In this document: piece after piece, positions 1-8,376 of the stretch | How the letters are laid out: each line of letters starts with the position of its first letter | How positions within the stretch are numbered: position 1 is the stretch's first letter | Assembly: GCA_041392855.1 (NCBI GenBank) | Contig: JAWKLD010000001.1 | Span: forward strand, 2,218,001-2,282,000 | Direction: 5' to 3' | DNA: 64,000 bases | Source of the DNA: Flavipsychrobacter sp. | GTDB lineage: Bacteria > Bacteroidota > Bacteroidia > Chitinophagales > Chitinophagaceae | Notes under the pieces: model-generated | Told to the model about the DNA's origin: nothing | The model's input: the letters and a program-made list of their open reading frames with translations, nothing else | Database searches by the model: none | Translations under genes and position numbers: made by a program

Positions 1-557
1 CATCTTTTACGACCAGTAAGAGGGTCTATCAATGACGTTTGAGGACGGAAATAAAAACCACCAACACCTGCTGTAAGGTATGGTTGCATTGCCTTTTGAG
101 CAACTTTGCTCTCAGAGTTCCATCTAAGCGGCATTAATTCGAACATAAAAGTCGCTTCCCATACATTAGCTCGAGCATCTTGATTACGCAAGTAACGTTG
201 ATAAGCGTCATCTTCAACAGATGTTGCCGATTTAGCCTTATTAATATTCCACTCGTCTGTAGCGTAGAGTGTACCGTAGTTAATATTTAGACGCATTCCA
301 ACAGATGGATGAGCTACATAACGGAAGAAAATACCTCCCATAAATGTTGGCTTATCAAAATACTTATCATTATTGTAATGGTCTACGAAGTTTTGAGTAC
401 CTACATCGCCCCATAAATCTGACATACCAAAATTGATACCCAAAGAAAAACCCGGATGCTCAACATATTTTCTTGGTATAGCAGGCTGTGCATATGCCGA
501 TAAGGCTGTAGCACCGATGCACAATACTAAAATACTACGGAGTAAATTTTTCCGCAT
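1..557 (-). CDS. Outer-membrane beta-barrel protein (partial, C-terminus outside window)
   Basis: Read on the minus strand, an ATG at 557-555 opens a frame that stays open to the left edge (about 185 codons), so the C-terminus is missing. The product starts with a clear signal peptide (MRKN, hydrophobic core, likely cleavage after SAYAQ). Short alternating aromatic/glycine segments such as GFSLGINFGMSDLWGD follow, typical of small Bacteroidota barrel proteins (DUF6089-like). It lies 33 bp downstream of the crotonase gene and may be co-transcribed. The specific function is unknown, and the family assignment is from general appearance. Confidence 0.7.
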   Translation of the reverse strand, partial: MRKNLLRSILVLCIGATALSAYAQPAIPRKYVEHPGFSLGINFGMSDLWGDVGTQNFVDHYNNDKYFDKPTFMGGIFFRYVAHPSVGMRLNINYGTLYATDEWNINKAKSATSVEDDAYQRYLRNQDARANVWEATFMFELMPLRWNSESKVAQKAMQPYLTAGVGGFYFRPQTSLIDPLTGRKR

Positions 558-590
558 AGCGCTGATTTTTTAGCGTTTGAAGATAAATAA

Positions 591-1370
591 TTATTTTCCT
601 TTAAATGTTGCTTTTCTCTTTTCTAGAAAAGCGCTTGTTCCTTCACGCATATCTTCCGTTTCGAAACAATCACCAAAGCGAGCAATCTCATTGGCAAACC
701 CTTGAGGGTCAGCCTTAGCTGCTTCGTTCACACAATATATAACTTTTGTTATAGCTAAGGGAGCTTTTGACTGAATTTTTTGTAATATTTTCTTTGTTTG
801 GTCCAATAATTCGGCTTGGGGAGTTACATAATTCACTAAACCCAGCATTTTTGCCTCTTCTGCCCCAATCATATCTCCAGTCATAGATAATTCCATAGAC
901 TTCCCTTTACCTATAAGCTGCGTAAGTCTTTGAGTACCACCATACCCAGGTATCAAACCTAGGTTTACTTCTGGCTGCCCAAATTTGGCATTTTCGCTAG
1001 CTAGTCTAAAATGACAAGCCATAGCCAATTCGCAACCACCACCTAGCGCAAACCCATTAACAGCCGCAATAATTGGCTTAGGGCTATTTTCAATCTTACT
1101 AAATACTAGGTCTTGCCCCTTTTGAGCCAAGGCCGCACCTTGCTTACCATCTAATGCGGAAAACTCTGATATATCCGCACCTGCAATGAATGCTTTTTCA
1201 CCGGCACCAGTAATAATTGCTGTTTTGATGTCATCATTATTATATACATCGTCTAAAACAGTTCCTAATTCTTCAATTACATCTTTATTTAATGCATTGA
1301 GTTTGTCAGGGCGATTGATAGTAATAGTTAGAATACCTTCATTCAGCTCTGTCAATAATGTTTTATACAT
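591..1370 (-). CDS. Enoyl-CoA hydratase/isomerase (crotonase) family protein
   Basis: This 259-residue protein has the usual length of a single-domain crotonase. The oxyanion-hole segment IAGADISEF is at residues 62-70. The NGFALGGGCELAMACH block carries Glu114, and the QPEVNLGLIPGYGGTQRL block carries Glu134, matching the two catalytic glutamates of hydratases (rat E144/E164). It probably hydrates 2-trans-enoyl-CoA in the cytoplasm, in fatty-acid or amino-acid catabolism. It sits 13 bp downstream of a B12-binding mutase subunit, which hints at branched-chain or propionyl/butyryl-CoA metabolism, although the family alone cannot fix the substrate. Confidence 0.9.
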   Translation of the reverse strand: MYKTLLTELNEGILTITINRPDKLNALNKDVIEELGTVLDDVYNNDDIKTAIITGAGEKAFIAGADISEFSALDGKQGAALAQKGQDLVFSKIENSPKPIIAAVNGFALGGGCELAMACHFRLASENAKFGQPEVNLGLIPGYGGTQRLTQLIGKGKSMELSMTGDMIGAEEAKMLGLVNYVTPQAELLDQTKKILQKIQSKAPLAITKVIYCVNEAAKADPQGFANEIARFGDCFETEDMREGTSAFLEKRKATFKGK

Positions 1371-1383
1371 ATAAATTATTTAA

Positions 1384-1809
1384 TTAGAATAGCTCTGCTC
1401 TGTTTTCTTTTACCCAGTTATTTATATAATCTGCTATTTCAGAAGTTGCCGCTCCAGGAGCAAAAAGTTTTCCTACTCCTTTTTCATTCAACTCCTTCAT
1501 ATCTTCTTCAGGTATAATACCCCCACCGGTAAGTAATACATTTTCCAAACCTTTTTCTTTCATTAAGGAAATTAGTTTAGGGAAAACTGTCATATGCGCA
1601 CCACTTAAAATGCTAACGCCTATAGCATCAACATCTTCCTGTAAGGCAGCGTTAACAACCATATCCGCAGTTTGCCTCAACCCTGTGTATATTACTTCCA
1701 TACCTGCATCTCTCAAAGCTGTGGCTATTACTTTGGCTCCTCGGTCATGACCGTCTAAACCTACTTTTGCTACCAGTACCCTTACTGGGCGTTGCATCGT
1801 GTCTGTCAT
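1384..1809 (-). CDS. Stand-alone cobalamin-binding domain of methylmalonyl-CoA mutase type
   Basis: This 141-residue protein consists only of the Rossmann-like B12-binding module found at the C-terminus of acyl-CoA mutases. The DxHxxG motif is present as D19-G-H21-D-R-G24, with His21 the expected lower axial cobalt ligand. A glycine-rich LLTGGG segment near residue 92 would bind the nucleotide tail. Such free subunits pair with a separate catalytic large subunit (methylmalonyl- or isobutyryl-CoA mutase); none is encoded nearby. A crotonase gene follows 13 bp downstream. The role as a mutase small subunit is firm by family, but the acyl-CoA substrate is not known. Confidence 0.88.
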   Translation of the reverse strand: MTDTMQRPVRVLVAKVGLDGHDRGAKVIATALRDAGMEVIYTGLRQTADMVVNAALQEDVDAIGVSILSGAHMTVFPKLISLMKEKGLENVLLTGGGIIPEEDMKELNEKGVGKLFAPGAATSEIADYINNWVKENRAELF

Positions 1810-1913
1810 AATAAGTTAAAATGCGATTGTAAAAGTAATAATTTATCAGTCGTTAATTATATCTCTCTCCCATATGTTTTACCTTTATTGGAAATATAAC
1901 TACTAAGACTTTT

Positions 1914-2621
1914 ATGAAACGTGGCATATTGATAGCCTGCATCATAATTATAGGTGTTCATTCGGCTATTGCACAGAGGGGGTTATATTTCAGCCCTGTA
2001 TTTAGAAACGGTATTAGTTCTTCAGACCAAGTAAACCTAACACCTTTACAGCACGTAGCCAACCCCGTATACACTTACGGTGCAGAGCTTGGTGTTGGTT
2101 ACAGCTTTAATAAACTTAGAGTACAGGCGGGTGCCGGCTACCAGAGAAGTGGTTATAATTATAACATGGGGGCTAATAAAACCAGCTATTATTTCAACCA
2201 TCTTACTGGTACATTGCAACTGGGCTATGTATTAAGAAATAATAAGAGATTAGCCATAGTGCCCTACCTAGGTGCTAGCTATGCCTTTAATTACGGTTCT
2301 CGAAGTGTGAGTAAACTACTTGATGGCTCTATATTAAAAAAGAGATTAGACCAAACCACATTTAAAAAGCAGTTTAACCCTAGTAGTATTTTAGGACATG
2401 CTAAACTACATTTTGAATACCGATTTGCTCAAAATGCGGCACTCATATTTGGCCCATCCTTCCAATATATGATAACTGACATGAGCAATAGCAATGTAAT
2501 ATTAGCAGGGAATACTGAATTAAAGAATCATATAGCCTTTTTAGACTTGGGTATTATATGGATATTACCCGACCGGAGTAAGTCAGGTAAAAACCGAATG
2601 CCTTCGCTCTTTTATAATTAG
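1914..2621 (+). CDS. Outer-membrane beta-barrel protein (PorT-like type)
   Basis: This 235-residue protein has an N-terminal signal peptide (MKRGILIACIIIIGVHSAIAQ). The rest shows repeated amphipathic strands with Tyr/Gly/Asn-rich turns, such as AGAGYQRSGYNYNMG and VPYLGASYAFNYGS, as expected for an 8-10 stranded outer-membrane barrel of the Bacteroidota type. No catalytic motif is visible. It lies just upstream of glnS with a gap of under 40 bp, but no functional link is apparent. A weak -7-like box (TACCTTTA, one mismatch) lies about 30 bp upstream of the start. Confidence 0.65.
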   Translation: MKRGILIACIIIIGVHSAIAQRGLYFSPVFRNGISSSDQVNLTPLQHVANPVYTYGAELGVGYSFNKLRVQAGAGYQRSGYNYNMGANKTSYYFNHLTGTLQLGYVLRNNKRLAIVPYLGASYAFNYGSRSVSKLLDGSILKKRLDQTTFKKQFNPSSILGHAKLHFEYRFAQNAALIFGPSFQYMITDMSNSNVILAGNTELKNHIAFLDLGIIWILPDRSKSGKNRMPSLFYN

Positions 2622-2659
2622 ACAAACATTACCTTTACAGATTGCAAACAAGAGCACTA

Positions 2660-4324
2660 ATGAGTGAAGAAAAATCATTAAATTTTATTGAAGAGATAAT
2701 AGAGGCCGATTTAAGAAGTGGCAAAATCAAAGAAGTTCATACGCGTTTCCCGCCTGAACCTAATGGCTATTTACACATAGGTCATGCTTCTTCTATCTGT
2801 CTCAACTTTGGCTTGGCAGAGAAATATAATGGCACTTGCAACCTACGTTTTGATGACACTAATCCTACGACCGAAGAAACAAGGTATGTAGATAGCATAA
2901 AAAAAGATATTGAGTGGTTAGGATTTAAATGGGATAAGGAGTTATATACTTCCGACTATTTTGAGACCCTGTATAATTATGCTGTCACTCTAATCAGAAA
3001 GGGACTAGCCTATGTAGACGATAGTACTGCAGAAGAGATGTCTCAACAAAGAGGTGATATTAATAAAGCTGGCACTAACAGCCCATATAGAGAAAGAGGC
3101 ATTGAAGAAAATCTCCAACTCTTTGAAGATATGCGCAACGGCAAATACCAAGATGGCGCAAAGGTATTACGTGCCAAAATAGATATGAGCCACCCCAACC
3201 TGTTAATGCGCGACCCAGTTATTTATAGGTTAAAACATGCACACCACCACCGCACTGGCGACAAATGGTGCCTATACCCTATGTACGATTTTGCACATGG
3301 GCAAAGTGATAGTATAGAAGAAATCACCCACTCTGTTTGTACGCTCGAGTTCATTCATCACCGCCCATTATACGATTGGTTTATTGAACAATTGGGAATA
3401 TATCCATCTCATCAGTATGAATTTGCTCGTCGTAATATGTCTTATACTGTAATGAGTAAACGTAAGCTATTACAGCTGGTGAACGAAAATCATGTATCAG
3501 GCTGGGACGACCCACGTATGCCTACGATAAGTGGCATGCGCCGTAGAGGCTACCCTCCTATGGCCATCAGAAATTTTGCAGACACAATTGGTATAGGTAA
3601 GCGTGAGAATATGGTAGACATTAGTTTACTAGAATTCAATGTACGTACAGAACTAAACAAGACTACAGATAGAGTTATGGCTGTGCTTGACCCTATTAAG
3701 GTTATTATTACAAACTACCCTGAAGGCCAAACCGAAGAATTAGAAATAGACAACAATCCTGAAGACGACAATAGTGGCACAAGAAAAGTCCCCTTTAGTA
3801 AAGAGTTATGGATAGAGCGTGAAGACTTTATGGAAGAACCTCCAAAAAAGTTTTTTAGACTAGGGCCAGACAAAATGGTTCGTCTAAAAGGTGCATATAT
3901 TATTAAGTGTGATAGCTTTGAGAAAGATGCCGATGGCGCTATCACTACTTTGTATTGCACTTACTTCCCTGACAGCAAAAGTGGTCAAGACACAAGCGGA
4001 CTAAAAGCTAAAGGGGTAATACACTGGATAAGCATACCTCATGCCAAGACGGCAGAAGTTCGTTTATATGATAGACTATTCAGAGTAGAAGACCCCGCAA
4101 CCGCTGAAGGTGACTTTAAAGATCACATCAATCCAGAGTCATTAACTGTTATACCCAATGCATATATAGAGCCGGCACTAGCAGATGCTAAAGTTGGTCA
4201 GCAATATCAATTTATGCGCACTGGTTATTTCTGCGTAGATAAAGACAGCTCTGAAGAAAAATTAGTTTTTAACAGGACAGTTACATTAAAAGACGGATGG
4301 GCTAAGGAACAGAAAAAGCAATAA
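2660..4324 (+). CDS. glnS: Glutaminyl-tRNA synthetase
   Basis: The class I aminoacyl-tRNA synthetase charges tRNA-Gln with glutamine. The class I signature is present as PPEPNGYLHIGHA (HIGH at residues 39-42) and the KMSKS-like loop as VMSKRKL. The C-terminal two-barrel anticodon-binding region contains TFPDSKSG-like and VIHWI blocks typical of GlnRS. I use the ATG at 2660 because MSEEKSLNFIEEII aligns with the start of known GlnRS proteins; an in-frame TTG 18 bp upstream is less likely. At 554 residues the length is normal. A strong bidirectional terminator follows. Confidence 0.96.
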   Translation: MSEEKSLNFIEEIIEADLRSGKIKEVHTRFPPEPNGYLHIGHASSICLNFGLAEKYNGTCNLRFDDTNPTTEETRYVDSIKKDIEWLGFKWDKELYTSDYFETLYNYAVTLIRKGLAYVDDSTAEEMSQQRGDINKAGTNSPYRERGIEENLQLFEDMRNGKYQDGAKVLRAKIDMSHPNLLMRDPVIYRLKHAHHHRTGDKWCLYPMYDFAHGQSDSIEEITHSVCTLEFIHHRPLYDWFIEQLGIYPSHQYEFARRNMSYTVMSKRKLLQLVNENHVSGWDDPRMPTISGMRRRGYPPMAIRNFADTIGIGKRENMVDISLLEFNVRTELNKTTDRVMAVLDPIKVIITNYPEGQTEELEIDNNPEDDNSGTRKVPFSKELWIEREDFMEEPPKKFFRLGPDKMVRLKGAYIIKCDSFEKDADGAITTLYCTYFPDSKSGQDTSGLKAKGVIHWISIPHAKTAEVRLYDRLFRVEDPATAEGDFKDHINPESLTVIPNAYIEPALADAKVGQQYQFMRTGYFCVDKDSSEEKLVFNRTVTLKDGWAKEQKKQ

Positions 4325-4341
4325 TAACACCATACTTAAAT

Positions 4342-4368
4342 AAAAAAGCCCCTTGATGGGGCTTTTTT
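4342..4368. terminator. Bidirectional rho-independent terminator between glnS and ridA
   Basis: An A6-GCCCC / GGGGC-T6 hairpin with a 5-nt loop lies between two convergent genes. The A-tract on one side and the T-tract on the other let it act on both strands. It overlaps the stop codon of ridA. Confidence 0.9.
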
Positions 4369-4747
4369 ATTTACCAGCTATTACACTTATTTCAACATTT
4401 ACACCCTTAGGTAATCCTGCCACCTGTACTGTTTCACGAGCGGGTGGGTTTTCTCCAAAATAGCTGCCATAAACCTCGTTTACTTGCCCAAACTGCCCCA
4501 TATCCATCAAGAAAATACTTGACTTGATGATATTTGAAAAATCCATATTGGCTTCGGCCAAAACAGCTTTTAGATTCTCCATCACCATCTTGGTTTCCGT
4601 TTGTATATCTCCTTCTACCAAATTGCCGGTTTTAGGGTCTATGGCTATTTGCCCTGAAACAAACAACATATCTCCATATTGTATGGCCTGATTATATGGC
4701 CCGATCGGTGCAGGCGCATTATCTGTACGAATTACTTTCTTTTCCAT
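4367..4747 (-). CDS. ridA: RidA family enamine/imine deaminase
   Basis: RidA enzymes hydrolyse reactive 2-aminoacrylate and related enamines released by PLP enzymes. The protein shows APAPIGPYNQAI near the N-terminus, LFVSGQIAIDP, and the conserved arginine block PARETVQVAGLPKGVNVEI near the C-terminus; that Arg binds the substrate carboxylate. I place the start at ATG 4747 (MEKKVIRTDN, 126 residues), which matches family length; a further-upstream ATG would add MYYICT and would lie inside the promoter palindrome. The gene is divergent from tsaB. Confidence 0.92.
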   Translation of the reverse strand: MEKKVIRTDNAPAPIGPYNQAIQYGDMLFVSGQIAIDPKTGNLVEGDIQTETKMVMENLKAVLAEANMDFSNIIKSSIFLMDMGQFGQVNEVYGSYFGENPPARETVQVAGLPKGVNVEISVIAGK

Positions 4748-4751
4748 AGTA

Positions 4752-4777
4752 CAAATGTAATACACGTATTACATTTG
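4752..4777. promoter_or_regulatory. Divergent ridA/tsaB promoter pair formed by a perfect palindrome
   Basis: CAAATGTAATA-CACG-TATTACATTTG is an 11-bp perfect inverted repeat with a 4-bp spacer. Each outer arm is an exact Bacteroidota -7 element (TACATTTG): 4770-4777 faces tsaB, and 4752-4759 on the minus strand faces ridA. The ATG codons lie only 9 bp and 4 bp beyond the two boxes, so leaders would be extremely short. The -33 elements are poor on both sides. Confidence 0.6.
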
Positions 4778-4786
4778 CATAACCTT

Positions 4787-5491
4787 ATGGCATATATTCT
4801 ACATATTGACACATCTGCAGATAGCGGGCTTACAGCCATTAGCAAGGCTGGCCAATTAGTAGCTCAAAAAGTAAATACAGATGCACGCAACAATGCTTCC
4901 ATTATTAATAAAGACATAGAATCTGTCTTAAAAACAGCAGGCATAAGCCTAAAAGACATTGCATCAATTGCTGTTTGCTCAGGCCCAGGGTCTTATACAG
5001 GGTTAAGAATTGGAACTTCTACCGCCAAAGGAATATGCTACGCTATAGACAAACCTCTTATGATGCATAGCAAGCTACTATTAATTGCTCATGAAGTTTG
5101 GAATGATCTAAATCGTTCTCAACACTCTAATAAATACACACAATTTTACTCCATAATACCTGCAAGAGAGGGTGAATATTTTATTTCAGGGTATGATAAG
5201 GACTTTATTGAGACAATAGAACCTTGCCATATACTAGAAGAAGAAGTAATGCTGCTAAACCTTAGTCCTAACACTCTAGTTATTGGTGAAATGGACGAAA
5301 AAATTGTCGCTTTTATCGAACAAAAAAAGGCAGGAGTTCACACCTCATTTAAAGCTAAAGAAGCTAATGCTGAGAGTTGGGCTCTGTATGCCTACGAACA
5401 ACACAATAGTAAAAGTTTTGTCAATTTAGCCAATAGCGAGCCTAACTACTTAAAAAAAGTTTACACACATAAGCCAAAGTCTAGCAAATAG
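4787..5491 (+). CDS. tsaB: tRNA threonylcarbamoyladenosine biosynthesis protein TsaB
   Basis: TsaB is the non-catalytic ASKHA-fold partner of TsaD in making t6A at position 37 of ANN-decoding tRNAs. The N-terminal phosphate-1-like strand ILHIDTSADSGL and the highly typical SGPGSYTGLRIGTSTAKG block are present. The ATG at 4787 (MAYILHIDTS) is chosen because it starts directly before the conserved first strand and just after a -7 element; the frame extends upstream, but only through the ridA coding region. The length is 234 residues, normal for the family. It is divergent from ridA. Confidence 0.93.
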   Translation: MAYILHIDTSADSGLTAISKAGQLVAQKVNTDARNNASIINKDIESVLKTAGISLKDIASIAVCSGPGSYTGLRIGTSTAKGICYAIDKPLMMHSKLLLIAHEVWNDLNRSQHSNKYTQFYSIIPAREGEYFISGYDKDFIETIEPCHILEEEVMLLNLSPNTLVIGEMDEKIVAFIEQKKAGVHTSFKAKEANAESWALYAYEQHNSKSFVNLANSEPNYLKKVYTHKPKSSK

Positions 5492-5666
5492 TTACAGTAT
5501 TGGCTACCAACAATCACATATCCCATTTAGGAGTTATTTAACAGAACCAATGAATATAATCTTGTTTCATATTTAGGATTAGTGTATGTTTGCACTCCTT
5601 AATTTATAGTACCTACTATATAAGTATTATTTATTATTCATTAACCTTTGTAAATATTTAATTTTA

Positions 5667-6029
5667 ATGGAAACGACTGTGTCGGCGAACACTTTGGTGA
5701 TTCGTAAAGATGAAGGATCAAACGAGCAGATTAAGCTTGATTACATGGCGGTGAAGAATGCAGCGATGACTCTTAGAGCTATCAATCACAAGCTACGTCA
5801 ACAAATCGTTAAGTTGTTGGAGGAAAACAGACGTATGAATGTTACTGACATTTATGTAAAGCTTCGTTTAGAGCAATCAGTTGCCTCTCAACACCTAGCT
5901 ATTTTACGTCGCGCTAACATCGTTATCACTGAGCGTGATGGTAAATTTATTCACTATGCACTAAATCATGCACGTATTGCTTCTGTGGCTAAATTCGTGA
6001 ATGAACTAGTTAATTCTGACGAAGGTTAA
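5667..6029 (+). CDS. ArsR-type winged-helix transcriptional regulator
   Basis: This 120-residue protein has a helix-turn-helix of ArsR type at residues 35-110: LRQQIVKLLEENRRMNVTDIYVKL, followed by the recognition helix QSVASQHLAILRRANIV and the wing ERDGKFIHYALN. No cysteine-rich metal-binding site is seen, so metal sensing is doubtful. It is monocistronic, with 175 bp of AT-rich leader before it and a terminator after. Codon use looks richer in GCT/CGT than its neighbours, as in well-expressed genes. The target and signal are unknown. Confidence 0.85.
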   Translation: METTVSANTLVIRKDEGSNEQIKLDYMAVKNAAMTLRAINHKLRQQIVKLLEENRRMNVTDIYVKLRLEQSVASQHLAILRRANIVITERDGKFIHYALNHARIASVAKFVNELVNSDEG

Positions 6030-6065
6030 TCTTCGTTTTTATATTAACGATTACCCTAAGATTAT

Positions 6066-6091
6066 AAAAGCCACGCAATAGCGTGGCTTTT
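6066..6091. terminator. Bidirectional terminator between ArsR-type gene and paaY
   Basis: AAAAGCCACGC / GCGTGGCTTTT is an 11-bp perfect stem with a 4-nt loop, flanked by T-runs, between convergent genes. Confidence 0.92.
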
Positions 6092-6098
6092 TCTATTA

Positions 6099-6698
6099 TT
6101 ATTTTCCTTCTTTTATTTTATTCCAAGTATCGTAGAGCGATTCTTGCTCCGGCCTATTCTCAGGCACTTCTCTTAGTGGCTCACAGGGTTCAGCAGTATC
6201 CATCATATCTTTGGGCAACATTTGGTATAGCTTTGTCCCCTTGGTCTTCCAATCAATCATGTCATCACTTACTTGCTTGATCACTTTTGCGGGATTACCC
6301 ACTACTAATGAACGTGCAGGTATCTCTGTTTTTGCGGCAACAAATGCCAATGCCCCAATTATACTTTCATCTCCTACCACCACATCATCCATTACTACAG
6401 CATTCATTCCTACAAGCACATTTTTCCCTATAGTAGCACCATGTATTATAGCTCCATGACCGATATGTGCAGATTCTTTTAGGGTAACCGTTACACCTGG
6501 AAACATATGTATCGTGCAGTTCTCTTGCACATTACAACCATCCTCTATCACAATAGCCCCCCAGTCCCCTCTTAATGCTGCTCCAGGGCCTATATAAACA
6601 TCCTTACCTATTACTACATTACCTGTAACTACAGCCTGTGGATGGACGAAAGCTGTAGGATGAACTACAGGAATAAAACCTTTGAATGAATAAAACAT
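6099..6698 (-). CDS. paaY: PaaY-like left-handed beta-helix protein (thioesterase/gamma-carbonic anhydrase fold)
   Basis: This 199-residue hexapeptide-repeat protein has coils of the [LIV]-G-x4 type such as VVTGNVVIGKDVYIGPGAAL and ATIGKNVLVGMNAVV. The metal-ligand histidines of gamma-carbonic anhydrases are suggested by CTIHMFPG and HIGHGAIIHG. The overall sequence and the C-terminal tail (CEPLREVPENRP) resemble PaaY, a thioesterase of phenylacetate catabolism, and the related CaiE. No other paa genes lie in this window, so it may instead be a general gamma-CA-like housekeeping protein. Cytosolic trimer by family. Confidence 0.82.
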   Translation of the reverse strand: MFYSFKGFIPVVHPTAFVHPQAVVTGNVVIGKDVYIGPGAALRGDWGAIVIEDGCNVQENCTIHMFPGVTVTLKESAHIGHGAIIHGATIGKNVLVGMNAVVMDDVVVGDESIIGALAFVAAKTEIPARSLVVGNPAKVIKQVSDDMIDWKTKGTKLYQMLPKDMMDTAEPCEPLREVPENRPEQESLYDTWNKIKEGK

Positions 6699-6738
6699 GA
6701 CCTAAAAATAAACGTAAATTACAAACTAAGCATTGCCT

Positions 6739-6960
6739 TTATGGCACAGGATCATATCCACTTCCACCCCTTGGGTGACAAGAGGCTATTCTTTTTATAG
6801 CCAACTTCCCTCCTTTCAGCGGTCCGTACTTTTTAATAGCTTCCACTCCGTATTCTGAGCAAGAAGGGGTGTACCTGCATTTAGCACCAAGTAATGGAGA
6901 TATAAATGCCTGATAAAACTTAATTAGCCAAATAAATAATATGCCTAAAAATCTACCCAT
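6739..6960 (-). CDS. yidD: Membrane protein insertion efficiency factor YidD
   Basis: YidD is a small membrane-associated protein that assists YidC-dependent insertion of inner-membrane proteins. The 73 residues contain the family hallmark [22 protein letters not shown] with its three cysteines, then the [13 protein letters not shown] ending. Its start overlaps the end of rnpA by 8 bp, the standard arrangement in the rpmH-rnpA-yidD cluster. The next usual member, yidC, does not follow here. Confidence 0.95.
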   Translation of the reverse strand: MGRFLGILFIWLIKFYQAFISPLLGAKCRYTPSCSEYGVEAIKKYGPLKGGKLAIKRIASCHPRGGSGYDPVP

Positions 6961-7354
6961 CTATATGAGATAGTATTTGCTTTAGTTTATCAATACCCTC
7001 CATAACCTTGCTTACAAGAATATTCATTTCTTCATTTTCCCTACTTGTGAATATAAGGAATATGTGCAACTCCTTTTCAGGAGGTATATGTTCAAGAAGT
7101 AAATGCTTATGCACCCGCCATGCTTCAATTAATTTTCGTCTTACTGCATGACGTTGAACAGAACTCTTAAACTTCTTTTTAGGTACAGAAAAGCCAGTGC
7201 GAATAATTGCACTATCGGCTTGACGAGGAACTAGTTGATAAATAAACTTTATCGGGAAAACAGAAAACGCTTTTCCATTACGGAAAAGCGAATCAATATG
7301 TTGTTCTCGTTTAAGCCTTTCGTTTTTTTTGAATGTGTAACGAACGGCTGTCAC
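6953..7354 (-). CDS. rnpA: Ribonuclease P protein component
   Basis: This protein subunit helps the RNase P RNA mature the 5' ends of tRNAs. The 133 residues have the family layout: an N-terminal basic [21 protein letters not shown] segment, [13 protein letters not shown], then the RNR-region helix. That helix reads [14 protein letters not shown], so the usual RNRxKR core is altered although still basic. The start is a GTG at 7354, 11 bp after the rpmH stop; no better ATG precedes the conserved region. It overlaps yidD by 8 bp. Confidence 0.9.
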   Translation of the reverse strand: MTAVRYTFKKNERLKREQHIDSLFRNGKAFSVFPIKFIYQLVPRQADSAIIRTGFSVPKKKFKSSVQRHAVRRKLIEAWRVHKHLLLEHIPPEKELHIFLIFTSRENEEMNILVSKVMEGIDKLKQILSHIDG

Positions 7355-7365
7355 TATAATTTTAA

Positions 7366-7521
7366 TTACTTCAAACGACGCTCGCTTGATACTGATAATT
7401 TCTTACGTCCTTTTTTACGACGAGAAGTTAACACTTTACGGCCATTTGCAGACTCCATACGCTTACGGAAACCATGAACTGACTTACGGCTGCGACGACT
7501 TGGTTGATACGTACGTTTCAT
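7366..7521 (-). CDS. rpmH: 50S ribosomal protein L34
   Basis: A 51-residue frame on the minus strand begins [18 protein letters not shown] and ends [12 protein letters not shown], unmistakably L34. It is the first gene of the rpmH-rnpA-yidD cluster, and a full Bacteroidota promoter lies about 55 bp upstream. Confidence 0.98.
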   Translation of the reverse strand: MKRTYQPSRRSRKSVHGFRKRMESANGRKVLTSRRKKGRKKLSVSSERRLK

Positions 7522-7575
7522 AAAAACTAATATTTAATATCGCTATAAAGCGAAGGATAATTTTAATTTGGTGTG

Positions 7576-7607
7576 CAAAGGTAAATTATTATAATATACC
7601 TTCCAAA
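7576..7607 (-). promoter_or_regulatory. Promoter of rpmH-rnpA-yidD (TTTG-N20-TACCTTTG)
   Basis: On the minus strand, a -33 TTTG (7607-7604) is followed after exactly 20 bp by TACCTTTG (7583-7576), an exact match to the Bacteroidota TTTG/TAnnTTTG consensus. It lies in the short gap between the GGGP synthase stop and rpmH. Confidence 0.8.
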
Positions 7608-8369
7608 TTATTTAATAGAAGGAATTTCATGTTTTGTGGCTTGTACCAGGTCTTTTATTAGCATAGGGTCTTTTTCTATTGCATTGCCTACTACAACTAT
7701 ATTGGACCCCGCCATGCAATTATTATATACTTTCTCCGGAGTTTTTATTCCTCCGCCCACAATTAATGGTATTTCAATGCTACTACTCACTTTTTTCAAC
7801 ATCTCCTCAGATATCGGGTTGTTAGCTCCGCTACCTGCATCCATATATATAACATGCTTACCTTGAAGTTCACCCGCCCACGCAGTGCACATAGCTATAT
7901 CAGGCTTATTAGCAGGTATTGGTGCAGAATGGCTCATATAAGACACTGTAGTAGGAACGCCTCCATCTACTACAATATAACCAGTGGATATCACTTCTAA
8001 GCCACTAGACTTAATAGCTGGAGCAGAAACAACGTGCTGACCTATTAACAAATCAGGATTTCTGCCTGATATTAGAGAAAGGTATAATAACGCATCTGCA
8101 TACTGACTTACCTGTGCATGACTACCCGGAAATAATACAACAGGGATATCACTTTCTGCTTTAAATTGCTGAATACACTTATCTAGCTGGTCCTTCACGA
8201 TCAAACTACCACCAACAAATAAATAATCAACTGCTGCTTCATTACATAACTCTGCCAATCTCGGCATTTCAGCAGGAGATACGTTATCCGGATCTACCAA
8301 TACTGCGAAACCACTTTTTCCCGATTGTTTACGAGAACGTAAGTCCTTATATATTTTACCTGTAGCCAT
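7608..8369 (-). CDS. Geranylgeranylglyceryl phosphate synthase family protein (GGGPS/PcrB-like)
   Basis: This family joins a polyprenyl diphosphate to sn-glycerol 1-phosphate in a TIM barrel, making the ether bond of archaeal-type lipids. The 253 residues include the N-terminal FAVLVDPDN strand, VDYLFVGGSL, VVLFPGSHAQ, a central STGYIVVDGG block, YMDAGSGANNPI and the phosphate-binding IPLIVGGGIKTPEKV near the C-terminus. Bacteroidota carry group II GGGPS homologues, some shown to be active; the in vivo product here is unknown. A 14-bp palindrome lies just upstream of the start codon. Confidence 0.88.
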   Translation of the reverse strand: MATGKIYKDLRSRKQSGKSGFAVLVDPDNVSPAEMPRLAELCNEAAVDYLFVGGSLIVKDQLDKCIQQFKAESDIPVVLFPGSHAQVSQYADALLYLSLISGRNPDLLIGQHVVSAPAIKSSGLEVISTGYIVVDGGVPTTVSYMSHSAPIPANKPDIAMCTAWAGELQGKHVIYMDAGSGANNPISEEMLKKVSSSIEIPLIVGGGIKTPEKVYNNCMAGSNIVVVGNAIEKDPMLIKDLVQATKHEIPSIK

Positions 8370-8376
8370 AAGCGTA

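Noticed and set aside
6099..6698. Phenylacetate degradation (paa) operon
   Set aside because: paaY-like gene stands alone; no paaABCDE or paaK nearby.
6739..7607. Chromosome replication origin near rpmH-rnpA-yidD
   Set aside because: No dnaA gene and no cluster of DnaA boxes seen; in Bacteroidota this cluster is often not at oriC.
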